Source: Muricea muricata
Lineage: Eukaryota; Cnidaria; Anthozoa; Malacalcyonacea; Plexauridae
Direction: 5' to 3'
DNA length: 64,000 nucleotides
NCBI GenBank assembly: GCA_963855995.1
Contig: OY979730.1
Coordinates: 11,819,300-11,883,299 of the forward strand
Positions within the stretch are counted from its first letter, which is position 1. Each line of letters opens with the position of its first letter. A model generated the notes under the pieces. The model did not search any database and was not told where the DNA came from. It saw only the letters and a list, made by a program, of their open reading frames with translations. Positions 45,201 through 55,940 of the stretch are shown in pieces. Both the position numbers and the translations under genes were made by a program.

Positions 45201-47704
45201 ATTTCTGTCACAAAAACAACACTTCCTGCTCCCAAATCTGCAGCAGGTTTATTACATACAACATTGTAATGGCCTTGCAGGGTTATTCCAGCAAGTCCAG
45301 TACAATCATGGTACAATAATATTGGGCCAACTTTTTGTCATCAGCATCCCGACCGTCTTGAAGCATTCATGACTGCATTAGATTTAGCAGAGAAACATTG
45401 AATATGATTTCATAATGCCATTTAGCTTCAAACAAATGCTTACAGCTTCTTCCAATGATGTTTCAAGATTTAGAATTGCAACTTGCTCCCAACGTGAGAA
45501 AAGTTTTGTTGCAGTGCGAGCTTGTAGACAAGCAACAATTTGTGTTTGTGTAATGAAGTGACATGAGGTAGTGGGATTCGCGAAGCTAAAAAAATCATTT
45601 GCCGGCCTCAACACACTTAGATCTTTTTCTTTTCGTAGGTGAAACTCACAATTTTAAAAAATTCAGTCACGATTACTTGGATACACTTGGCGTACAATAC
45701 GACCTGGAGTCGGTGATGCATTATGGAAGAAAGGCATTTTCAAAAGATAGCAAGGACACAATCAGAGCTATATCTGGTGCAAATATTGGACAGCGCGATG
45801 GATTTAGTAAGACGGATATCATCAAACTGAACTCATTGTACAACTGTCATTGTAAGTTGATATAGTTATGCTATTGACGATGCAGCAACGTGCTGCCTTT
45901 TAGAACTGATAAAGCTAACCAGTATATAAATGACGTTAGTTTTAGTTTAGGTTTCCTCCTGTAGAAACACTAGATCAATAAGAGATGATCCTTACTCGAC
46001 CTCTAGGAAGAACAGTTTAGAACCGATAGAGCTATCCAGTATGAATAAAGTTAGTTTAGTTTAGGTTTCCTCCTGCAGTAACACTGGATCAATAAGAGAT
46101 GATCCTTACTGGACCTCTAGGAGGAACAGTTTAGAACTGATAGAGCTATCCAGTATAAATAAGGTTAGTTTAGTTCAGGTTTACACCGGTAGTAACACTA
46201 GATCAATAAGAGATGATCCTTACTGGACCTCTAGGAGGAACAGTTTAGAACTGATAGAGCTATCCAGTATAAATAAGGTTAGTTTAGTTCAGGTTTACAC
46301 CGGTAGTAACACTAAATCAATAAGAGATGATCCTTACTGGACCTCTAAGAGGAACAGTTTAGAACTGATAGAGCTATCCAGTATAAATAAGGTTAGTTTA
46401 GTTCAGGTTTACACCGGTAGTAACACTGGATCAATAAGAGATAGTCTTTACTGGACCTCTAGGAGGAGCAGTTTAGATCCGATGTATGACTTTGTTTTGT
46501 GTAGTGTTGGATGTTGGGTGGAGCGACTGGTCCAGTTTCTCGCCTTGCAGCAAAGACTGCAGTAAAAAGAGACAAAGATATTGCTTTTCATCAAAACCTG
46601 AAGACTGTCCCGGTGTGACTTTGCATGGAGTCCAAACAGAATACTCCTCGTGTACGACCGAAGAATGTTACGGTAAGCTGTGTTTAGCCACACAACATAC
46701 ACAGATGTCTGGTAGAAGCACACACAAAACTGTATCATCGTTGTCTCTCTCAACTATACAAAGAGGACTTTAAGCGAAGGCCCTTCATGCGCATGTTGAT
46801 AGTCGATCGCTTCGCTCAAAACATTGAAGTTCTGTTAGGTAGTGATTGATCCTATAATTTTGTCGCCAGTTGTCAACAAGTTGCAACAAACTTGTGAATT
46901 TCATCAAGTTGCAACAAGTCTGTTGAAATCAGGCTTATTACAACTTGTCATTTGCAGACTTGTTGCAACTTGTTGAAACAACTTGTAGCAAGCCTGTGGA
47001 TAACAAGTTTTGACAATCAACTTGAAACAAGTCTGTTGACAACTTGCAACAGACTTGTCGTCAACAAGCTGTCGCAAGCCATGAGAACGCATCCTGATAT
47101 GAGCCGGTTCTTAACAAGTCTATGAAAACTTGGCATCAATCGCAAATCCCACCTGCTAATACCTTTACTCGTGTCATCTACTTTTCATATTTCAGCTCCA
47201 ATAGACGGTCATTGGGGTCGGTGGTCGTCCTGGTCAGCGTGCAGCAAAAACTGTTCACTTGGTACCAGGTCTCGCACGAGAACGTGCACAGATCCAGCCC
47301 CATTACACGGTGGGCAATATTGTTCGGGTAATGCGAAGGAATTTGAAGATTGTACGGTTAAGACTACGTGCGATGCGGGTAGGTTCGTTTGTGAGATGTT
47401 TAACGTCACTAAGATTCGATTTAATATGAAAACACTAAGTATTGTGCGTCGTATTTACTATGGATCTATTGCTATGTTCTCTGGTTATATTTTCAGATAA
47501 CTGTCATTTTACTTCCGGTGTTTGTCACTGGATCCGTGATACTAGTGTTGGTTATTATTGGCAGAGACATCAAGGAGGAACAATGACTGGTGGAACAGGA
47601 CCTGATGCTGATCATACTACGGGATCAGGTTAGATTTGATATCAACAGCTTCATCATCATCATCATCATCATCGTCATCATCATCATATCATCATCACAT
47701 CATT

Positions 47705-47765
<61 letters not shown>

Positions 47766-49754
47766 CAAATACAGATTTGTTGCAAGTTGTCAATTTTGAT
47801 TACAACTTGTCAACAACATGCAAAAAATTTAAGTCCACAGAAATCAGGCTTGTTGCAACTTGTCATTTGCAGATTTCGTACAACTTGTTGAAACAACTTG
47901 CAGCAAGCCTGTGGATAACAAGTTTTGACAATCAACTTGCAACAAGTCTATTGACAACTTGCAACAGACGTGTCGTCAACAAACCGTAGCAAGCCATGAG
48001 AACGAATTCTGATGTCGGCTTGTTGATAACAAGTCTGTTGCAAGATGTCAAAAGACTTGTTCCGACTTGTGTGTTTCTTTGTTGTGTAGATTTTAAGCTT
48101 CTAATCATCACTAGCATCGGCATCACCAAGTGGCACTATTAATTAACAACGATCAAATGTTTCAGGGTATTACATTTATGCTGAAGCAAGTGCTCCTGCA
48201 AAACCAAACGACGTAGCGTTGTTGAGTAGCAAAGTATTTCCTCCGTCCCAATGTCGTTGCATCGCATGGTATTACAACATGTATGGAGCAAGCATGGGAG
48301 AACTGAGCGTGTATATAAAGGATTCTGAGGGGTACAGGAGGAAATTATGGAGTAAAAAAGGAGATCAAGGAAACCAATGGGTATCTGGTGAAGCAACCAT
48401 CTCTAACATATCCAGTATGAGTTACCAGGTAGGCTATATGGTAGATCAGCGTGATCCAGCATGATCTGGTTCAGGAGGGGGGGGGGGGTGCCCTGTCACC
48501 TCTACTGACTATATATTGAATACTCGAGTTCTGTTTGTCTTAGTCATATGTGTCACTCTGCTTTCAAAATACGGGAGTAATTTTTTGCACGATTAATGCC
48601 CGATCATACATACAAGGGGCTAGAATAACAATGAAATATCAAACGTGGTCCTCAAATACCAATCAGTGAATCACAAGTGTCTAAACTCTCTAGTAACTAG
48701 CATATGGCCTGGGCTAGGCGTTCCCATTGATCCCTTAGTAAATCAACCCCTGAAATTTTTCATGCTCAATATTTAGGTAGAATTTGAAGCAATCCGCGGT
48801 GGTTCATATAAAGCTGATGTTGCCTTGGACGATATATCTTTCTATGAAATGCCTTGTGGTAAGTCAACATTTGATTTCATCCAGCTCTAATCCTCCCGTT
48901 AGTCCCTTTTCCTCTCGCAGGGAATAGCGTCTTCATTATAGAGCCGATGTTGAGCAAGTTGCAGCAAGTCTGTTGACGTCCTTTTAATCGACAAGTCGAT
49001 AACAGAATTCGTTCGCATGGCTTGCGAACGCTTGTTGACGACAAGTCTTTTGTTGCAAGTTGTCAACAGACTTGTTGCAAGTTAAATGTCAAAACTTGTT
49101 ATCCACAGGCTTTCTGCAAGTTGTTTCAACAAGTTGTACCAAGTCTACAAATGACAAGTTGCAACAAGCCTGATTTTAACAGACTCGTAGCAACTTGATG
49201 AATGATGAAATTGGCAAGTTTATTGCAAGTTGTTGACGATTGCAGCAAACATATATGGTGTTTTGATTACGCTGCCCTTGTGGCGAAAAGTTGAGTAAAA
49301 TAAAATGATAAAACTTTAAACTATTCAGGTGTGCAACGTTTGGGATGCTTCAAAGACCATTTCAACAGGATGTTACCAGATCTGATCGCAAACCTAAGAG
49401 GCGAGATTGACTGGAGTGATATGCAAAAAACCGTTAGAAAATGTGCCTGCATGGCTCAGGAGAAAGGATACAAGGTAATTCACAAATAATTTGTCCTCTA
49501 ACAAAAAATGCTGAAAACTGTTTGAAAAAATTCATTGATTTTCACATTGTTTCCAATGGTGGTATCGCTTAATTTTGAAATGGTCAACGTCTTTGATGCC
49601 GTTTCTGTTCTTTCAGCATTTTGCCGTGCAATTCTATGGCGAATGTTGGGGATCGAAAGACAACAGTGATTATGACCGCTACGGAGCTTCTGATAACTGT
49701 TGGTCTGGAGTTGGCAAGGATTTTACCAACTTTGTTTACAAATTTACGGATTAA
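42231..49754 (+). CDS. Secreted astacin metalloprotease with two TSP1, a MAM and a cysteine-rich C-terminal domain
   Basis: Thirteen coding exons, all phases consistent, give 1953 nt and 650 residues: 42231-42309, 42502-42564, 43932-44120, 44767-44881, 45006-45187, 45639-45851, 46505-46672, 47196-47378, 47497-47628, 48166-48428, 48777-48858, 49329-49474, 49617-49754. Exon 1 encodes a signal peptide (MNKVYLFFSLLLVLTPRHA). Order by residue: signal about 1-20, propeptide to about 85, astacin catalytic domain about 86-280, TSP1 about 283-336 and 338-397, MAM about 398-556, cysteine-rich domain about 557-650. Astacins are zinc endopeptidases activated by propeptide removal; cnidarian relatives act in morphogenesis and in secreted or venom mixtures. 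The protein should be extracellular. AATAAA at 49970-49975 is a possible polyadenylation signal. Confidence 0.93.
43183..43484. mobile_element. 302-bp hAT MITE with perfect 8-bp TSD
   Basis: Ends CAGGGACGTACCCAG and CTGGCTACGTCCCTG form inverted repeats, flanked by the perfect 8-bp direct repeat AGCAGTAA at 43175-43182 and 43485-43492. The inside has G and C runs next to each end. Inside it an inverted pair GGTTTAGCAAAGA (about 43250 and 43384) marks a further small element. Confidence 0.93.
43243..43393. mobile_element. Innermost small foldback element
   Basis: TAGAGAGGTTTAGCAAAG on the left is mirrored by CTTTGCTAAACCTCCCTA on the right with one mismatch, about 150 bp apart. It sits within the hAT MITE at 43183-43484. 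A target duplication could not be decided. Confidence 0.7.
43932..45851 (+). CDS. Astacin gene exons 3-6: propeptide end and catalytic domain
   Basis: Exon 3 carries the maturation boundary (KRNALRDRNKLWLTRIIPYE; mature astacins start near this point). Exon 5 carries the zinc-binding signature HEILHALGFQHEQSRPDR with three His ligands and the catalytic Glu. Exon 6 carries the Met-turn VMHYGRKAFS with the Tyr ligand. All active-site residues of the astacin family are present, so activity is expected. The exon 3 acceptor lies directly at the edge of a transposon nest. Confidence 0.95.
44615..44755. repeat. Minisatellite (ACATAGTTTACCAGATAAA), about five units
   Basis: Imperfect units of 23-27 bp lie just upstream of astacin exon 4. 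Confidence 0.85.
45890..46490 (+). repeat. 113-bp satellite, about five units, astacin intron 6
   Basis: The same unit as in the RasGEF introns (AGAACTGATAGAGCTATCCA, GATCAATAAGAGATGATCC). A sub-family with TTTACACCGGTAGTAACAC spreads over the last three units, showing local homogenisation. The array fills most of the intron between astacin exons 6 and 7. Confidence 0.92.
46505..47378 (+). CDS. Astacin gene exons 7-8: two thrombospondin type-1 repeats
   Basis: Each exon encodes one TSP1 repeat, both phase 1-1. Exon 7 has GWSDWSSFSPCSKDC with a shortened middle; exon 8 has the fuller WGRWSSWSACSKNC and RSRTRTC. Both have the W-x-x-W and CSxxC motifs. Such repeats bind extracellular matrix or glycosaminoglycans. 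Confidence 0.93.
46860..47130 (+). mobile_element. CACAGCC-family MITE, copy 10
   Basis: Core phrases GATAACAAGTTTTGACAATC, AACTTGCAACAGACTTGTCG and CAAGCTGTCGCAAGCCATGA. It lies between astacin exons 7 and 8. Confidence 0.82.
47497..48858 (+). CDS. Astacin gene exons 9-11: MAM domain
   Basis: Exons 9-11 encode CHFTSGVCHWIRD at the start, then TGGTGPDADHTTGSG and YYIYAEAS, and VALDDISFYEMPC at the end. This order (CxFExxxCxW, TGPxxDHTxGxG, DDIxxxxxxC) is the MAM pattern. MAM domains mediate adhesion or oligomerisation, as in meprins, which also pair astacin with MAM. Confidence 0.93.
47650..47765. repeat. CAT/ATC microsatellite
   Basis: About 35 trinucleotide repeats with a few interruptions in the intron after astacin exon 9. 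A frame through it reads as poly-histidine or poly-isoleucine; this is not coding. Confidence 0.97.
47768..48090 (+). mobile_element. CACAGCC-family MITE, copy 11
   Basis: Core phrases as in the other copies and a right end ACTTGTGTGTTTCTTTGTTG. It lies between astacin exons 9 and 10. Confidence 0.82.
48940..49275 (-). mobile_element. CACAGCC-family MITE, copy 12 (inverted)
   Basis: Minus-strand core (CGACAAGTCTTTTGTTGCAA, CTTGTTATCCACAGGCTT). It lies between astacin exons 11 and 12. Confidence 0.82.
49329..49754 (+). CDS. Astacin gene exons 12-13: C-terminal cysteine-rich (WSC-like) domain
   Basis: The domain starts LGCFKDHFNRMLPDLIANLR and continues with CACMAQEKGYK, FAVQFYGECWG, DYDRYGASDNCW and a final VYKFTD before TAA. 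The pattern of LGCFxD, a GY(K)xFxxQ strand and ECWG resembles WSC-type carbohydrate-binding or similar small extracellular domains common in marine invertebrate proteins. The assignment is tentative. Confidence 0.6.
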
Positions 49755-51794
49755 AGCGAATATGACATGCAAAATTTATTCTGTGAAAGAGTATTTAAAA
49801 CTTTAATACACGTACTTCTATAACTTTTTTGTTACAATGCTTCATTGATGAGATATTTCAGTTTGGGTTTTTTTTGTCCACCAGTTACGTCACACTTTAC
49901 ATATAATGATTGTTATATAAAGGGGAAATCGTCATATCCGCTTGGTAGTTGCCCAAATTTGGGGTTGAAAATAAATACACGACATTATGACTCATTTCGT
50001 CGTATATTGAAAACAGATATACGACATTATGACTCATTTCGTCGTTTATTGACTGACCTTGTAATCTGAAAATTTTTTAAGAATATTTTTTTGGTAGTCT
50101 GATTGGCTTATTAAAGTTTCATGCTGTTCAATTTCATGCTGTTCAATTTCATGCTGTTCCATTATTAGCAGCTTTTGTCTTCTTACTTACAAAGCAAGCG
50201 TTTAAACTGAGTTTAAAATATTTTCAAAAAATAATAAAACAAGTACTGAATTTGGTTCACGCAGGATATGAGGAATTATTAAGGCCTCGGTTTGTGTTAT
50301 CTGCCTCAGCCTTCGGCAGATAACACAGACCTCTGCCTTAATAATTTCTCATATCCTGCTCGACCTCATTCGATAATTGTTTATTGTTAAATACCAGTTA
50401 TCTATGCTCTTGATGAACAAACGTTTTAAAATCTGAAGTAAGAACAAACATCTATTTGCTAAAAAAACGGTTAGAACGTAGTTTATGCAAACTGTGACGT
50501 GATAAGTGGGCCTAACAAAAAAATTCAAACTGATAGATCATTTTTACTTGTACCCCCTGTATTTTTGTGCGTTTTTACTTTCCATAGGCATACTTCCTTT
50601 GTTCTGATCACAGCTACGTTAGTGCGCCCAAACAATGACTTAATTATTCCATTGTCCCTGCTTACCAAAACAATGAAAGCACCAAGATTACTTATATCGC
50701 ATTAATAATCAAAAGAGGATTCTCATTGTACACTCGATTGGTCACGACATCGAGTTCGGGTAGTTTGCGGTAATATTTACTCTCACCACTTTTTTCTATG
50801 ACTACTTGTTGTTAAATTCTGCAATACTATCGTACGTGAAAGAGCGACACTTGTCGAGACCTATCAAATTTGATGTCGTGACCAAAACGCTTCGTTAAGC
50901 ATATCAGCACTTGATTATTATTTTTCGAAATCGCGTTTTTTCACCGTTAGGAATTTATAAAAATCCGTCGAAATTTAATGACACTATGCATTTAGAAATT
51001 AAAATTGACAAATTTGAGCTTAAAAGGCCGCCGCACATGCGCACTTGTCGCTTGTACTTGTTATTCGTGACAAGTTGGATCGAGAACGTTTCCTCGTGTG
51101 CGGCAACATTTACAGCATTTTCGTCATTCGCGACACGCGCGCTCGTGTCCTGCATGCTTCAGGTACTGGTAGGAATGAATTAAATGCATATTAGCCACGT
51201 TTCTTGTGACAGATCAGTGATCAATGGAGTTTCTTTTCTTATTCGTTGGCGTGAAAATGCTCAAAGTTGAAAATGTGCGATTTCGATCGGCTATTTTCAT
51301 TTGATTCGTATTTGCTCAATTTTTCTTGGCATTTCACAATCGAAAGCTAAAAGTCTGGTTTTTCTGAAAAAGTATATTTTCTGTAGATTAAATAATTAAT
51401 GAATCAAGTTACACATAAGAAACAAAGAAATATTATATTCCCCGGGAATTATAATGCAAAGTCATATTTCCTCGTTGTTTTAACACATGATAATGATTGT
51501 AATTATAAAGAAGACATTTAATAAATCCAGACTAAACCTTTTTTAGGGTACAACGACGGAATAATGACAAAAATGCTTCAACGAACGAGTTTAATACGAA
51601 ACTAATTTTTGCAAAACGTTCAATCCTACATAATATTTTGTTTTTAGAAATATCGAAATCCAAATGGGTACGAGACAAATTTCCAGGCGTTAAGGTAATG
51701 TTTCTTGAAAAATGTTGTCAACATTTGCCACGGTAGGGTTTTTATGTGCATTGGCTTCAGTGATCGGCATTAAATAATTACTTATTCCTCTGTA
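49755..51794. other. Intergenic after the astacin gene
   Basis: No gene recognised. It contains a 42-bp direct repeat (CGACATTATGACTCATTTCG twice, 49979-50045), three copies of TTTCATGCTGTTCAA at 50118-50160, and a foldback at 50262-50360. Open frames of up to 90 codons have no domain signal. Confidence 0.5.
50262..50360. mobile_element. 99-bp foldback with about 44-bp arms
   Basis: GCAGGATATGAGGAATTATT on the left is mirrored by AATAATTTCTCATATCCTGC on the right. The arms meet around a 9-nt loop (TCAGCCTTC) after GTGTTATCTGCC/GGCAGATAACAC. It would form a near-continuous hairpin. Confidence 0.9.
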
Positions 51795-52100
51795 ATGCTT
51801 TCAACGTAGTTTTCTTTGCTTATCTTATAAACAATTTTCTAAACATCGTAATTTTGTTTATATTTTTTAAAGGAAGCCAAGTAAAAGTTAATACACCAAC
51901 CAATGACCGAACAAGATGGGAAAGAATTGATATCCACCCAAGAATGGAACACTCAACACTAGTCGTGTCCATCACAAGATGTCACGATGCAAATGCTATT
52001 ACATTGTACGGTTTGTCGAAGCTATTTTGGACATTTACAATCAAATTTTCTTGGTCTTCGATGTTTCTAAAAATTTTCCTTATTTTATGATGGTTGACTG
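51640..52100 (+). pseudogene. Decayed coding sequence in the left foldback arm
   Basis: A frame preceded by an AAAG acceptor-like site near 51873 reads VNTPTNDRTRWERIDIHPRM and then SITRCHDANAITLYGLSK. The mirrored copy at 55220-55560 reads MSIKRCQDANTILIYGLSK, and a third copy near 57360-57620 preserves the same DNA with breaks. Frames are interrupted differently in the three copies. The protein family is not recognised; it may be part of an element-borne gene. Confidence 0.45.
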
Positions 52101-52363
52101 GATATGAGTAAGCTTGTTGCCTACTTGACCGGCGTGATGTTATGTGAAGAGAGAATGCCAACCAGATGAAACCAAAAACAACATGATAAGACGAGACCAA
52201 CCGAAGCCACGGCGATCAAAAGATAAAGTAAAAATAAGTTTGTTGATTTTATAGTTCAGCTTTCGTTTCAATGGCGGTAGTTGTAGTCAAAAGCACACAA
52301 AAACATAGGCATTGCGTTGTTACATTTTCTACTATATTTTGTTATGTCACGCATGTAACCTTA

Positions 52364-52880
52364 TTACCAAGTTTTAAACAAGAAAGGCCCTGGAGGGTAC
52401 CTAATTAGAGTGGACCTAATTAGGTTTCCAGGTTCAATTCCTGGAGCCATAAAGATGAAGATGTGTGCTAGCTGATATGCACTAACTATACTTAGTATAG
52501 TTAGTAGAGGTGAGTATACTAAATTTAAAATAATATTGGGTGCTTACGGTTACTGTTAGGTAGGTAAGTCTATCTGACTTGCCCAGAAGGCAACTCTAGT
52601 TTACTATAGTTAGTATACTCTTAGAGTGAACTTAGTTGACTAAGGTAACTCCAGTCTACCTTAGTGGTAGACTAGAGTTACGTTAGTTAAACTAAGGTTA
52701 AGTTACCATGGCTCTACCTTAGTTTAACTAACGTAACTCTAGTCTACCACTAAGGTAGACTAGAGTTACCTTAGTCAACTAAGGTAACTCTAGTATACCA
52801 ACTAAGGAGACAAGAGTTACCTTTTGAGCATGTCAGATAGACTTACCTACCTAACAATAACCGTAATAACTAGATTGTTG
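52364..52880 (+). repeat. Extra copy of foldback end block plus hairpin
   Basis: It repeats 53205-53740 in the same orientation: CCTAATTAGGTTTCCAGGTT, CAATTCCTGGAGCCAT, then the hairpin arms of CTAGTCTACCTTAGTGGTAG type. The block holds a perfect tRNA-like T arm (CCAGG, loop TTCAATT, CCTGG) but no matching A box or acceptor stem. Confidence 0.85.
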
Positions 52881-53046
52881 TGGAGAAACGGAGATAACAG
52901 AGTTGTGGAGATAACGGAGTTGTGGAGATAACGGAGAAACAAATGGTATGATTCTGTTTTGAGTGTTCAATATTTTTGTTTCGACATTGTTTGCCTTTGA
53001 CAGGTTTCCAGTTTTAAAATAATCTCTATATGTTTGGCATAAACAA

Positions 53047-53186
53047 ATTACTGCATGGTTGGCTCGTTTGTACGAATTATATTATGCACTTGTTGTGAAA
53101 GATTGCTAAACTCTCTCGTTCGTTTAGCAATCTTCCACAACTCGTGCATAAGAATCGTACGCACTCGCCAACCATGCAGTAATCTC
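53047..53186. repeat. 140-bp foldback (GCATGGTTGGC ends)
   Basis: ACTGCATGGTTGGC...AAGATTGCTAAAC on the left is mirrored by GTTTAGCAATCTT...GCCAACCATGCAGT on the right. A second, partly deleted copy is at 56581-56692, with shared left flank (GTTTCGACATTGTTTGCCTT). Confidence 0.88.
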
Positions 53187-55649
53187 TATTTCTACTATGT
53201 TCTATGTCACGCATGTAACCTTATTACCAAGTTTTAACAAAAAAAAAGGCCCTGGATGGTACCTAATTAGTGTGGACCTAATTAGGTTTCCAGGTTCAAT
53301 TCCTGGAGCCATGAAGATGAAAATGTGGGCTAGCTGATATGCACTAGTTATACTTAGTATAGTTAGTAGAGGTAAGCATTACTAAGTTTAAAATAATAGT
53401 GGGTGCTTACGGTTACCGTTAGGTAGGTAAGTCTGTATGACATGCTCAGAAGGTAACTCTAATCTACTATAGTTAGTATACTAGAGTTAACTTAGTTGAC
53501 TAAGGTAACTCTAGTCTACCTTAGTGGTAGACTAGAGTTACGTTAGTTAACTAAGGTATAGTCACCGTGACTTTACCTTAGTTGACTAACGTAACTCTAG
53601 TCTACCACTAAGGTAGACTAGAGTTACCTTAGTCAACTAAGTTAACTCTAGTATACTAACTATAGTAGATTAGAGTTACCTTCTGAGCATGTCATACAGA
53701 CTTACCTACCTAATGGTAACCGTAATAACTACATTGTTATGAGAGCTATAAAGCTACGAAAACTGGTAGGGGTGGAAATTAGAATGGTCGGGGGCGGTGG
53801 TGGGAGTACGTTTAACTCTTACTTACCTACATAGCACTATTTATATTTAGTAAACTTACATCTACATAAATAGTACTATGTGGGTACTTGCAGTTCAAAC
53901 TAATCCCACTAACCGCCCCGCCACCCTTACCACCCCATAGAATTTCACAACTTTATAGCTCTCACAACAAGCTAGTTATTACGGTTACTGTTAGGTAGTT
54001 AAGTCTATCTGACATGCCCAGAAGGTAACTCTAGTTTACTATAGTTAGTATACTAGAGTTAACGTAGTTGACTAAGGTAACTCTAGTCTACCTTGGTGGT
54101 AGACTAGAGTTACGTTAGTTAACTAAGGCAGAGTCACGGTGACTTTACCTTAGTTAACTAACGTAACTCTAGTCTACCACCAAGGTAGACTAGAGTTACC
54201 TTAGTCAACTACGTTAACTCTAGTATACTAACTATAGTAAACTAGAGTTACCTTCTGGGCATGTCAGATAGACTTAACTACCTAACAGTAACCGTAATAA
54301 CTAGCTTGTTGTGAGAGCTATAAAGTTGTGAAATTCTATGGGGTGGTAAGGGTGGCGGGGCGGTTAGTGGGATTAGTTTGAACTGCAAGTACCCACATAG
54401 TACTATTTACGTAGATGTGAGTTTACTAAATATAAATAGTACTATGTAGGTAAGTGAGAGTTAAACGTACTCCCACCACCGCCCCCGACCATTCTAATTT
54501 CCACCCCTACCAGTTTTCGTAGCTTTATAGCTCTCACTACAATGTAATTATTACGGTTAGTGTTAGGTAGGTAAGTCTATCTGACATGCTCAGAAGGTAC
54601 CTCTACTCTACTATAGTTAGTATACTAGAGTTGTTACCTTTGTTGACTAAGGTAACTGTAGTTTACCTTAGTAGTAGACTAGAGTTACGTTAGTTAACTA
54701 AGGTAAAGTCACCATGACTCTACCTTAGTTAACTAACGTAGCTCTAGTCTACCACTACGGTAGACTACAGTTACCTTAGTCAACAAAGGTAACAACTCTA
54801 GTATACTAACTATAGTAGAGTAGAGTTACCTTCTGAGCATGTCAGATACACTTACCTACTAAACAGTAACTGGTAAGGACCAACTATTATTTTAAATTTA
54901 GCATGCTTACCTCTAGTAACTATACCAAGTATATCAGTGTATATCAGCTAGCCCACATCTTCATCTTCATGGCTCCAGGAATTGAACCTGGAAACCTAAT
55001 TAGGTCCACACTAATTAGGTACCATCCAGGGCCTTTTTTTGTTAAAACTTAGTAATAAGGTTACAGGCGTGACATAGAACATAGTAGAAAATATAATGAT
55101 ATACCACCTATGTTTTTGTGTCACTTTGACTGCAACTACTGGCATTGAAACGAAAGCTGAACTGATGAGCAAAATGGAAGCGACAAATTAAAATCAACAA
55201 ACTTACTTCCACTCTATCTTTAGATGATAGTGGTTTCGGTTTTTCTGGTTTTGGTTTCATCTGGTTGGCATTCTCTCTTCACAGAGGCCCAATACGTAGC
55301 ATGCTCACTCATATCCAGCCAACCATCATAAAATAAGAAAAAAATGTTACAAAATATTTCAAAATATTGGAAAATAAACGAGAATTTGATTGTAAATGAC
55401 TTTGACAAACCGTAAATCAGGATAGTATTTGCGTCTTGACATCTTTTAATGGACACGGCTAGTGATTAACTTCTTAGGTCGATATCAATTCTTGTTCTGT
55501 CAATGGTTGGTGCTTGGTGTATTCACTTTTTGCTTGACATCCATGGAAAAAATAAACAAGTACGATGTCTAGAAAACTGTTTACAAGATAAGCAAAGATA
55601 ACTACGTTAATAAGCATTAGAGAAAACTACGTTAAAAAGCATTAGAGAG

Positions 55650-55940
55650 GACCTTGAGGTCCAGTAAGTACAATCTCTTATTGATCCAGTGTTACTACAG
55701 GAGGAAACCTAAACTAGACTAACTTTATTTATATTGGATAGCTCTATCAGTTCTAAACTGTTCTTCCTAGAGGTCCAGTAAAGATCATCTCTTATTGATC
55801 CAGTGTTACTACAGGAGGAAACCTAAACTAAACTAACTTTATTCATACTGAATAGCTCTATCAGTTCTAAACTGTTCTTCCTAGAGTTCCAGCAAACATC
55901 ATCTCTTATTTATTCAGTGTTACTACAGGGGGAGAAAACG
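55650..55940 (-). repeat. 113-bp satellite, about three units
   Basis: Same family as the intronic arrays, minus orientation, at the outer end of the foldback right arm. Phrases: CCAGTGTTACTACAGGAGGA, AACTTTATTTATA, GTTCTTCCTAGAGGTCCAGT. Confidence 0.88.

Larger units (their letters stand above)
51795..55640. repeat. Compound foldback: large palindrome centred near 54138
   Basis: The right arm (54138-55640) is the reverse complement, with scattered differences, of 51795-54138 minus an 841-bp extra block in the left arm (about 52364-53204). Each arm contains: a tRNA-T-arm-like end block (53205-53320 and 54960-55075), an inner hairpin rich in CTAGAGTTACCTTAGT-type motifs (53410-53720 and 54545-54860), and a spacer (53735-53960 and 54310-54540). 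The middle hairpin 53975-54300 is the centre, at GTCACGGTGAC. The extra left block repeats the end block and inner hairpin (52370-52880). Arms differ at several percent, so this is not a simple assembly mirror. The class of element is not recognised. Confidence 0.88.

Noticed and set aside
47590..47799. Frame rich in histidine and isoleucine
   Set aside because: It is a CAT/ATC microsatellite in an astacin intron.
52425..52460. tRNA gene from the T-arm-like sequence
   Set aside because: Only the T arm is present; no A box, anticodon arm or acceptor stem fits.
53205..55075. Palindrome as an assembly artefact
   Set aside because: The arms differ by scattered substitutions and indels, and partial copies occur elsewhere in the window; long-read confirmation is still desirable.
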